NCBI RefSeq assembly: GCF_030704535.1
Contig: NC_081812.1
Span: 15,659,001 to 15,723,000, forward strand
Direction: 5' to 3'
DNA: 64,000 nt
Origin: Vitis vinifera
Lineage: Eukaryota > Streptophyta > Magnoliopsida > Vitales > Vitaceae
The notes under the pieces are model-generated. The model did not search any database, was not told where the DNA came from, and saw nothing but the letters and a program-made list of their open reading frames with translations. Both the position numbers and the translations under genes were made by a program. Shown here one piece after another: positions 32,501 to 42,143 of the stretch. Positions within the stretch are counted from its first letter, which is position 1, and each line of letters starts with the position of its first letter.

Positions 32501-35500
32501 TAGTGAAAGTCTCTTTCACATCTATGATTCCACTTTTTATAGTGAATATTTTATAATTATTTTGTGTGTATAATACTTTTAATATGAATGTTTAACAAAC
32601 AAATTTATTACTTAATATTAATGAAGGTAAATATTAATTAAAATTAATGAAAGTAAATATTAGTTAAAATTAATGAGGGTAAATATGTCAATTTGATAAT
32701 TTAGAAAAAAAAAAAAAAGAGTAAATTTTACCAAATAACCTAAATATTTAAAATACAAATTAATTAATGAATTTTAAGTCAAAAGCTTATGAATAATTTA
32801 ACTCAAAGTCGACTTAACTCATTAAGTAATAAGTATTAAATTTTACCAAATTCCACCTTATGCTAATAAATTTTAAAATAATGTCACTCCTAAAAGATAG
32901 CAAACTAACCAACCAAAACTAATCAACCGACCACTCTTAAAACATATGATCTAGATAATTTGAAAATTATCATCGACAGTATCCATAACAATTCTCCACT
33001 CTAAAATTTGTCTACTTTAAAATTAAAAAAAAAACTTGATGGCAATAGGCAAATCTTCCAAAACCACTCCTTTTTGCACCACATCAACATTCTTTCACAC
33101 TGCAATAAAGTATCTTACCTCTTCTCTCCCTTGATTCATCTAGTCAACTTATTACTATTTGGTATAGGGCTTTGATTTTTCATGTAGAGGCTCTCTATTA
33201 GGTAAGATAGTTATCTCCTCCATGTTTGTTGTGTTTGATTGAGGAACTGATATGGCCATACTTCTCTTCAATATCTTGTCCTACTCGGACGCTTGAGATC
33301 TTCTTTTTGTCTCAACCCAAAAAATGCATGGGTCTTTCATGTCTAGCCCTAATACCAAGTTGTTATGTGCAACTTAGATAAGTTGATCATCTTATGCCCT
33401 TTGTGAGCCAATTCTGTCAAATTTACCAAAATAGGAAATTATAGAAAAAAAATAATAACCGTTACTTTGAGGGAACCTTCCTCCAATAGAATTAAAAGGA
33501 ATAAGCTTCTATGATCATTCATTTTATTAAAATTTAAGTTAAGAATAACTTATTTCTAAATGAATTAATAGATATAACTTATTTTTAAGTTTGTGATAAT
33601 ACATCCTAAATGATAACAACTGACCAACCAACACTAATCATTTTATCACTCCTAAAATGTACCAATTAAATAATTTGAAAAACTGAAACGGTCTTACATT
33701 ATTAATAACAATATAGCATACTCTATACCACCGCATGATGATACCTCATCTTTAATACTTTTTTTGGGAGAAACATGAGCAACATTTTGAAAACCCAATA
33801 TTTTCAACTGTTGGACATTCACCAACAAAGTGGGCTAAACGGAAGGATTTTGAGAAACCAACCTTTTCGGCTGTTGGAAATTCACCAACACAGTTAGCCA
33901 AACCTTATCCATCCAAACCTTTTCGGCTGTTGGAAGTTCAGCTACAATTGAAAAGCACTTTCCTTTTGCAGCTTTCTCAAAAACAATATGATTAACTAAA
34001 AAAATACACAAAAATAACTCTTAAATTTTCACTCCAAGACTGCTTTAAAAATAAAGTCTAATCAACCCAAGGAAATTAAAGACATGCAATGATATTCCCA
34101 AGTACTTGTGGTATTATGTGACACTAACTTAAATAAGGGATCATGCAAATGAACTAAAATTGGGAGAGACTTTTACAATTGAAACAAAAGATAAACCTTT
34201 GCAAGTAACTTCGCTACCTCATGAGTATGTTGTTATTGAATGACAATAATCTCACAACTTATCACAAAATCTCCCTAATTCTTTACTTTGATGTGTTTGG
34301 GTAATTCTAGGAAGATTTATCACATTTTTTTCATGTAAAGACACCTCATCCAAATAGCAACTCATCATGGCTGTTGAAGCTTTCATAACATCAAGACAAA
34401 CATATTAGAATTAGAATGTATTGTTCTCTCACCCATCATGAATGGCTTATCATGTTATAACATGGTAACCAAATAAATGGTTATCTCATAAAATAGGGCA
34501 ACCGTCATTGTGACAGAAGCAATAAGTTATCCCCTGCAGTCAATGCTATAGCAATGGAGTGCAAGAAAGAGGAAGAGTAAATTAAGAAGCATGTACAACA
34601 GATTGATCGACCCCAAGGCAGTGAATATAAATGCTCACAGAGGAGCAAGAAATAGTCATTGAAGGAAGTTCAGATTGTATGTACCGTGTGGACAGGTGTC
34701 CAACGCTCACTTGCAAGCTCATAGCCATTTGGGTCCTCACCAGGAGGATGTAAAATTGATATGCAAACTCGTCCATCAGGATAAACTGCAGTTTAAGAAG
34801 TAGGTACAATTAGCATCAGAGAGTGCTCCAATGAGAAATTCATATATATATATGTATATGAGAGGCATAAGAAGTTAACCATTAGGATGCCACATATCCG
34901 AGGTAAACCTCACTGATGGAGGACTGTTGGGATAATTGGGTGGAAAACTCATAATAGCATTGAAAAAGCCCCCATCGCTGCAAGTAGACAATTTGTCAGT
35001 ACAAAAGAGAGCAACAATGGCACATTTGGCATTAATAGGAGCATCAATTTTGTGAAAACAGCAATCTCATGTAAAATGTAAATCACCCCAGTATCTACAA
35101 ATCAGATACAGCTTCTTATCCAACACTGCTGAAGAATTTAACAGATAAATCATGGAATTGAGGAAAACATAGATTCAGAAATCATCCCTGCATTAAGCAA
35201 ATGAAAGGAAAAGGCAGTGACTGTGACAGAAAATGAACAAAATAAACACACCAAAGACACATGCACGCACTCGGCTTTGACAAAACAATAGTCTCGTAAT
35301 TGTGGATGCCCACTGCCTCCTTACCACCTTGGCAGCAAGAAATGATCACAGCCCATCATATAATGATTTTCATCTAGAATATCAAGTTGAAATGAGCCCG
35401 GTTAGTGTGCAATTATTTCAAAGATTTGAGCAAAATCAAATGATTAAAATCATCCAAATCTAGATTATTGAAGGTCACATGGGACTATTGTTATTCATCT

Positions 35501-36059
35501 CTTCTTAGAGCAGACATGGAAAGATTAGAGGGGTACTGGTCAGGCCAGACAGCAATATCACTTGAGAGGAACCAACCTACGACCCAACAAAAAGAAACGC
35601 ACAAGCACACATATGAATCATGATAAAAGCTACAAAACCCCAAGCCAACAACAAACACAGACCCAGTAAATCAAAACCAAAGAGAAGGAACAGCAATCGG
35701 GACCAACGCAATCTCAAAGACAGAAAAGAGTAAATGAATCCCAACGCAGAATCATCATGCATACAAGATGTTAGAAAAAGATCCAAACTTTAAAACCAAA
35801 TCGGAAAGCAGACTCACTAAAGGGTATCAGGAGGTCCAATAATGGAGACGCTCCATTCAAACACATTGCTCTCATCAACCAGCCCTGCCGAGAAGCCGTC
35901 CACCGGTCTTTTGCAAAGATCTGAATCACATAAACAACCAAACATCAGACAAACCAAACCCGACAAAAAAACGAAAAAGAAAGAAGTAAGAAAATCAATT
36001 AAGATCAAACCTCTGAGCTGCTTTTGAAGGAGAAGGCATGCTTGGGTGGTTGAGGCCAT
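29532..36059 (-). CDS. UBC7: E2 ubiquitin-conjugating enzyme, UBC7/13/14 class, 168 aa
   Basis: Six exons: 36059-36011, 35920-35818, 34977-34880, 34785-34685, 30804-30727 and 29609-29532. Phases agree (351 nt to the end of exon 4, then 78 and 78). The protein starts [20 protein letters not shown] and ends [10 protein letters not shown]. The UBC fold is complete: [20 protein letters not shown], the HPN motif in [18 protein letters not shown], and catalytic Cys91 in GRVC. After it comes the acidic insertion [19 protein letters not shown] that marks the UBE2G2/Ubc7 class. Such E2s build Lys48 chains in ER-associated degradation with membrane E3s. Arabidopsis has three (UBC7, UBC13, UBC14); the symbol here names the class. 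Length is normal. Intron 4 (30805-34684) is 3.9 kb and full of mobile DNA. HSC70 is divergent, 1.24 kb away start to start. Confidence 0.95.
31712..32158. repeat. MITE copy 1 (GGGTGTTTGRTAAA ends)
   Basis: The left end TGGGTGTTTGATAAACCAACTT matches the reverse complement of the right end, AAGGGGGTGTTTGGTAAATCTT, with a few changes. The interior has no coding capacity and is built of TTAAGT/ACTTAA words. About 447 bp. The target duplication is ambiguous because the flanks are degenerate (CTTAA/CTTAG). The short inverted ends and TTAAGT-rich interior suggest a hAT-like MITE, but the superfamily is uncertain. Confidence 0.65.
32166..32858. repeat. MITE copy 2, directly next to copy 1
   Basis: The left end GTGTTCGGTAAACTGACTTA pairs loosely with the reverse complement of the right end, TAAGGTGGAATTTGGTAAAA. 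Interior words such as CATTAAGTAATAAGTATTAA are shared with copy 1. About 693 bp, so it is longer than its neighbour and carries extra AT-rich sequence. Only a few bases separate the two copies. Confidence 0.55.
33801..33950. repeat. Short degenerate tandem repeat with (C/G)(A/G)CTGTTGGA core
   Basis: Three related units start at about 33801, 33862 and 33918. Each contains CTTTTCGGCTGTTGGAA or the variant TTTTCAACTGTTGGACA, then a TTCA(C/G)C(A/T)ACA-type segment. The first two also share a GT(G/T)(G/A)GC(T/C)AAAC end. Spacing is irregular (about 56-61 bp). It lies in intron 4 of the E2 gene. No function is evident. Confidence 0.6.
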
Positions 36060-36907
36060 AGCAGAGGAGAGAGAGCACTCGCCTCAGATAGGAGGCCGAG
36101 AGACGAGGTTAGGGTGCAGAATGCTTAGCGAGCGCAGAGAGACAGAGAAAGGGTGGAGGGTGAGGTGGGTCGCGCCTTTTGTAGCCGACTGCGGTTCGCA
36201 TCTGGACTCCAGGTGGCAGCATCGAGACCCGCGCGTTTGGATACTGTATCCACTCCCACAAGATTGACCCGATCCGAAACATCATACACAGACGAAAAAA
36301 ACTAAAAAGAAAGAAAAAATCATAATTGGGTGGAGAGGTGGATTCGGGGCGGGTAGACTCGGTGAGAGCAGCGAGGGCCCAGTGGGCACATGCGATGATG
36401 GTGGTCAGGAGCGACTTTATCGTCAATCGCCATGTATGAATATGAGGGAGGGCGATGGGCCCACTAACATGGATGCCATTGACTGTCTTCTTCGATTGGA
36501 TGAGGCGCTGGTCACACCCGCATCCACATTGGGTAGGGGTCGGCCCTTTAAGTCGGCTGCAATCCTCAACTTTTCAACGCACACCTTCAAATATTTTCCC
36601 ATCTTTACTACTAATTTTCAAATATTTGAAAAATCATAAGCTACATTTTGAAAATATAGAATAGGAAGGTATACCAAACGTTACAAAATGAGCTTTCACT
36701 GCATTAAAATTGGGAAAATAATTGTAGATGTGGTCAAAGATAATGCTAATTCTAGTAAAATCTTTAGATGATATGATTCTAAGAAGTAATTGGGAAGAAA
36801 TTTATTATTAGAATCTTCTGCAACGACTATAAAGTTTGTATCGACGACAGAATCCTTGTAGGGTGTATCATGTGTGAAGAAACGAATAAAAACTCCGCCT
36901 GCTTTTA

Positions 36908-36920
36908 GAATATTCTCGGC
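36908..36920 (+). promoter_or_regulatory. Partial heat-shock element
   Basis: GAATATTCTCGGC gives two perfect alternating units (GAA, TTC, spaced by two bases) and a weak third unit with a single matching base. It lies about 260 bp upstream of the TATA box of HSC70. Confidence 0.5.
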
Positions 36921-37016
36921 GTTGGTTTTTCAGATGGCTGATGGACGGTCTAGATTAATCGATCACTGTAAAGAAAGTATAGGAAGCATACACAGTATTT
37001 TTTCTACAACCGTATG

Positions 37017-37029
37017 GAAATTTCTCGAA
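37017..37029 (+). promoter_or_regulatory. Perfect three-unit heat-shock element (distal)
   Basis: GAAATTTCTCGAA is an exact GAAnnTTCnnGAA array, the trimer site for heat-shock factors. It lies about 140 bp upstream of the HSC70 TATA box. Confidence 0.85.
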
Positions 37030-37139
37030 ACGACGAGAAGCGGGAAAAGAACCGCAAAAGCAAGGTCTTGTGTGAAAATATAGAAACAATTCTGCGCCGT
37101 CCATTTTCCAAAATCGGACGGCTGCGAATCTTTGAATTC

Positions 37140-37152
37140 GAACATTCTCGAA
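37140..37152 (+). promoter_or_regulatory. Perfect three-unit heat-shock element (proximal)
   Basis: GAACATTCTCGAA is a second exact GAAnnTTCnnGAA array. It ends only 15 bp before the TATA box of HSC70, a placement typical of strongly heat-inducible plant promoters. Confidence 0.87.
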
Positions 37153-37160
37153 CGCCACAA

Positions 37161-37173
37161 CCAATGATATATA
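37161..37173 (+). promoter_or_regulatory. CCAAT box and TATA box of HSC70
   Basis: CCAAT (37161-37165) is followed by TATATA (37168-37173), then a CT-rich stretch (TCTCTCTCTTTTCC) that is common around plant transcription starts. A leader of about 100 bp to ATG 37298 would result. Confidence 0.7.
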
Positions 37174-37297
37174 CTCTCTCTCTCTTTTCCTTCATCCATG
37201 AACAATTTTCTAAACCCTAGCGCTGCAGAGTCTGTGTTTTTGAGATCTTAGAATTTCTATTTGGCGTTTATTCTGACACCATTGTATAAAGGCAGTA

Positions 37298-40035
37298 ATG
37301 GCTGGAAAAGGTGAGGGTCCGGCGATCGGAATCGATCTCGGCACGACCTACTCGTGCGTGGGAGTGTGGCAACATGATCGTGTTGAGATCATTGCGAACG
37401 ATCAAGGAAACAGGACGACGCCGTCTTATGTTGCGTTCACTGATACCGAGAGGTTGGTCGGTGATGCAGCTAAGAACCAGGTCGCCATGAACCCCATTAA
37501 CACCGTCTTTGGTAAGATCCTACTTCTCTCATTCGGAATTATGGTTTTCACTTTTGAATCTGTAATGCAGCTCTAAATTTGTTTCTGATTGTGATCATGT
37601 TTTTATAGTTTAGATCCACGATTATGTTTTTGGAATTGGATTTTTTTTTTTTTAATTTGAGTTCTTATTTAAGTCGGTTTCATTGAAATGCGTATTTTGC
37701 TTGATAATCGTGTTGCTGTGGATGTCTACATGTGATTTGTTAGGTTTCAATTGAATTTCAGATGGATCTGTTTGTTTTAATGAAAAATAGTTTGTTGGGA
37801 AAAGTTTCCTTTTCTTTCCTTCCACTACCATTTCTAGACGAGCGATTTGGGTTTAAAAAAATATGATGCATTTTGCTTAAAAAATTCGAACGTGGTTGAT
37901 TAGAGTGGACATAAATTGAATTTTGACCTCTGGTTCGGAGGTAAACTTCGGGCCAAAATCTGTATAAATCCTCTCTGTTTCTGGTGAAAATACCCTATAT
38001 GAAAAGGTTCCACGAGCTTCCTGATGGGCCTTAATGATTTTTGCATGAGTTATTAGTAAACCCTTTGTAATATGCTTGGAGAGTGAAATATGTTATTGCT
38101 GTTGAAATTTATTTGCTAATGTTTTTGAGAGAACTCACCGGAGACTATTCATTTGTTATATAATTTTTTGTTATACGACCCATCAGCGTGAACAACTCTT
38201 GATTGAATTGGAATTGTTAGTGAGTTTACATGTTTGGATCTTAGCATGCTGTATTTATTAATTGGGCTTTGTTTTTATTCTTGTATTGCTCTTATGCAGA
38301 CGCAAAGAGGTTGATTGGTAGAAGATTCAGTGATGCGACTGTCCAGAGTGACATCAAGTTGTGGCCATTCAAGGTTGTTGCTGGACCGGGTGACAAGCCC
38401 ATGATTGTAGTTAACTACAAGGGCGAGGAGAAGCAGTTTGCTGCAGAGGAAATTTCTTCCATGGTTCTAATGAAGATGCGTGAGATTGCTGAGGCCTACT
38501 TGGGTTCTGCTGTGAAAAATGCTGTGGTCACTGTCCCTGCCTATTTCAATGATTCTCAGCGTCAAGCTACCAAGGATGCTGGTGTCATTGCTGGTCTCAA
38601 TGTGATGCGTATCATCAATGAGCCCACTGCTGCTGCCATTGCCTATGGTCTTGACAAGAAGGCCACCAGTGTTGGTGAGAAGAATGTCTTGATCTTTGAT
38701 CTTGGCGGGGGTACTTTTGATGTCTCTCTTCTCACCATTGAGGAGGGTATCTTTGAAGTGAAAGCTACAGCAGGAGACACCCACCTTGGAGGTGAAGATT
38801 TTGATAACAGAATGGTCAACCACTTTGTTCAGGAGTTCAAGAGGAAGCACAAGAAGGACATTAGTGGCAACCCCAGGGCTCTCAGGAGATTGAGAACTGC
38901 ATGCGAGAGAGCTAAGAGGACCCTCTCATCCACTGCCCAGACCACCATTGAAATTGATTCTTTGTATGAAGGCGTTGATTTCTACACCACCATTACCCGT
39001 GCCAGATTCGAGGAGCTTAACATGGACCTCTTCAGGAAATGTATGGAGCCCGTTGAGAAGTGTCTAAGGGATGCAAAAATGGACAAGAGCAGTGTTCATG
39101 ACGTTGTCCTAGTCGGTGGGTCTACCAGAATTCCCAAAGTCCAGCAGCTTTTACAGGACTTCTTCAATGGGAAGGAACTTTGCAAGAGCATCAACCCTGA
39201 TGAGGCTGTTGCCTATGGTGCTGCCGTCCAAGCTGCCATTTTAAGTGGTGAGGGCAATGATAAGGTTCAGGACCTTCTGCTGCTGGATGTTACCCCTCTC
39301 TCCCTTGGGTTGGAAACTGCTGGCGGTGTCATGACTGTGCTGATTCCCAGGAACACTACCATTCCCACAAAGAAAGAGCAAGTCTTCTCCACTTTCTCTG
39401 ACAACCAGCCTGGTGTATTGATCCAAGTGTATGAAGGAGAGAGAACGAGGACCAGAGACAACAACTTGCTTGGTAAGTTTGAGCTCTCTGGCATTCCTCC
39501 AGCTCCCAGGGGTGTTCCTCAGATCACAGTCTGCTTTGATATTGATGCCAATGGTATCCTGAATGTATCTGCTGAGGACAAAACCACTGGTCAGAAGAAC
39601 AAGATCACTATTACCAATGACAAGGGAAGACTGTCGAAGGAGGAGATTGAGAAGATGGTACAAGAGGCTGAGAAGTATAAGTCAGAGGATGAAGAGCACA
39701 AGAAGAAGGTGGATGCTAAAAATGCTTTGGAAAATTATGCTTACAACATGAGGAACACAGTGAAGGATGAGAAGATTGGAGCCAAGCTCCCCCCAGCTGA
39801 TAAGAAGAAGATTGAGGATGCCATTGAGCAAGCCATCCAGTGGCTGGATAACAACCAGCTGGCGGAGGCGGATGAATTTGAGGACAAGATGAAGGAGCTG
39901 GAAAGCATCTGCAACCCCATCATAGCAAAGATGTACCAGGGTGCTGGAGGACCTGACATGGGCGGGGGAATGGATGAAGATGGTCCCTCAGCTGGCGGAA
40001 GTGGTGCTGGTCCCAAGATTGAGGAAGTGGATTAA
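37298..40035 (+). CDS. HSC70: Cytosolic heat-shock cognate 70 kDa protein, 649 aa
   Basis: Two exons: 37298-37511 and 38300-40035, phase 1, with borders TTTG/GTAAGA and TATGCAG/ACGC. The intron falls in the codon for Asp72, within [10 protein letters not shown], the conserved position in plant HSC70 genes. It is an ATP-driven chaperone that binds exposed hydrophobic segments with J-protein and nucleotide-exchange partners. Phosphate-binding motifs are intact: [12 protein letters not shown] (12-23), [14 protein letters not shown] (about 203-216) and [16 protein letters not shown]. The substrate-binding domain and helical lid follow, then a GGP/GGM-rich tail and the EEVD end (646-649) that binds TPR co-chaperones and marks the cytosolic/nuclear class. 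Length is normal and no key residue is missing. Despite the constitutive 'cognate' look with an intron, the promoter has two perfect heat-shock elements, so heat induction is likely. Confidence 0.98.
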
Positions 40036-42143
40036 ACTTTTGGATTGTGGCCCCCTTTTTTTTCTCTTTTGATTTATTTTTAAATTTCAAGCTTATATTG
40101 TCATTTTTGGCTATGAAGTTATTACAAATTTCTTTAATAGCCAGACCAAAGTGTGTCATGTTCTCAGTAGTGTCCTCTCCAACACATTGTAATGTAATAT
40201 GGATTTGCAGCTCTTTTTTAAGCCTTCTTCTGACCCTATCTCTTGAATGAAGCGGGAATATGGATTTTAAGAAGATTACAGGGAAGGACATTCCATGAAA
40301 TAAGCCCCTTGGATGCAATGCATCGTTTTATGACAATGCAATTAGGCTTTATTAGCAGGAAATCATGATGCAGTCCCCCAATTAGCTAGGAAAACACGTA
40401 GATACCAGGTGTGCATGTTTAGTCATAATTTTTCTGTTGCTAAGAAAGATACGCTGTAGTCCATTTGCTAAGCAAGCAAGCCCCAGCTCGTTGCCAGAAA
40501 GCTGTACTCAGCGGCTTTGGTCAGATCTTTGAATTGTTAACTGGTAGAGACTGGAGAAAGTGCTCACTTGGGCTTCCAAATGCAAAACCAGTAAGGCCAT
40601 GGAGGCTGAATAACCAATAATGTTCACCAGTTTTGGGGGTTTTATGCAAACGCTGATATAATGAACAAGTAGGAAAATTGACCATTTTTCATCCTCTTGA
40701 GCGGTTGCCTTCCTGGGATCTTACCTCAACCTCACCCACTGTCTTTGACGAAAATTACATCTCTTGTTCCCTCAGACATTCATCTCTCAAACCCTTCTGC
40801 CCTTGAAATTTACGTTGATTTTCTTCGTAGCAGTTGAATTGAACTGCACAAATCTAATCTGTAAGGGCAGGGATATCCTACAGGCATTTTCAGAGCCAAC
40901 AAAAAGCATCTAAGAATAGGGAACATACTTGAAGATTTCCAAGTTTGCCAGTGTATTACTAATACCAATCTTTTTCGCTAGACCTACAACAAAACCAGAA
41001 GGGCCCCATAATTTTCCGTCTCCGCAAGTGATGATAGATACTCTTAGCTTCTCTCATCTCTCCGTGTGCACTGCAGTGGTTAGTTAGGCGTCAAACATTT
41101 TAAAAATAATAATAATAAAAGGTGAGATCAGTTCCACACAAAAGAAAGGGAAAACCAGTCAACCAGACGCCATCCTTGACACATTATCATAAAAGTTGCC
41201 GACCTAGAATGGGGGCCTCTCAAGTCTCAAGTCTCACCGCACCCACTTGCACTCCACAAAAGACAAACCTTGACTCAGCCTCCAGTTCCACGCTAGAAAA
41301 ATAGGAAATGAAAAAGCGAAATGCTTATATAGCTCTTTTCAGTCTAAATATCATCCAACAGTCCCTTCAGATAACGTTTCAAAGCGGCTAATGCCGTTGG
41401 CTCAAATAGGTTGTGGGCACGCCTGCTGAGAGACATATCATGGTTCAGGAATAAAATAAGATAACGCATACATATGTCGGATGGTGCTTTGTCTCAACAT
41501 GTCAAATCACTTTTCACCCAACTTTTTCTCTTCAGGATCATGTGATGGAGCTGCTCACTACTTGTTCCCTCCTGCAACCACAACATTTTGATCACCTATG
41601 GATCCACTCTTGGCAGCTTTCCCTCTCATAGCATAGGAGAACCAACACTGTACGGCTTAAAAATGAATAACCTGTTCTCAGTTAAGAATTAAGATATTCC
41701 CATTGAGAATTGAAGAAGCTGGTAGCTTCTATACACGCATGAAACCCAAGGCCAGATACTGGGAAATAGGAACAATTTCGATATACAGTATCAACAAATA
41801 TAAGAGAAAAACAGTTGCACATACTCCCATAAAACATGAGACCCCACATCCATAAGAGGCTCAATTCAAAATATAAACTACAGCCCTGAACTCAAAACAG
41901 CTAAACATAAGCCAGTAGAATAAATAATAAGTTCAAAAAAAAAAAAAAATTCATTACAGGAAAAACCTAAGTGTATGCATGGGAGCAAAAACCATAGCAA
42001 TTGCTGAGCAAAAATTACAGTAAGATAAAAATGTGAGACACACATTTCATTTCATAGATTACATAGTACGATACAAGGTTAGTAAACAAAAGCACCAACC
42101 TTGGCACCACCACCCGTACAATTTCCTAATTAATGCCCCTTCC
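40036..42143. other. Spacer between HSC70 and the HSP20-like gene (convergent)
   Basis: Both neighbours end here. The HSC70 3' UTR probably occupies the first 200-250 bp. The rest has mixed composition, and none of its short frames (41122-41304, 41682-41864) shows a domain. Confidence 0.5.

Larger units (their letters stand above)
31521..33521 (-). mobile_element. Small TRIM-like LTR retrotransposon fossil in the E2 intron
   Basis: Two diverged direct copies of about 165 bp lie at 31521-31686 and 33361-33521. Both begin TGTT..TGCAA on the plus strand and share blocks such as GAGGGAACCTTC and an AAACTTCT/AAGCTTCT end. Just left of the second copy, the minus strand reads TTGGTATTAGGGC (about 33344-33356), close to the initiator-Met-tRNA primer site TGGTATCAGAGC. 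That is the right place for a minus-strand element. Between the repeats, two MITEs (31712-32858) account for most of the interior, leaving only about 0.5 kb of original sequence. Very short LTRs and no coding region suit a TRIM. It is old and broken. Confidence 0.5.
36060..37297. promoter_or_regulatory. Shared divergent promoter region of UBC7-like gene and HSC70
   Basis: The two start codons are 1.24 kb apart and face away from each other. The E2 side (36060-36260) is GC-richer and should hold its leader and core promoter. The HSC70 side (36900-37297) carries heat-shock elements, a CCAAT box, a TATA box and a CT-rich leader. The middle (36300-36880) has no exon that I recognise. Confidence 0.65.

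Noticed and set aside
38467-40016. Antisense frames across HSC70 exon 2
   Set aside because: Conserved HSC70 codon usage leaves open frames on the opposite strand. They have no domains or splice signals.
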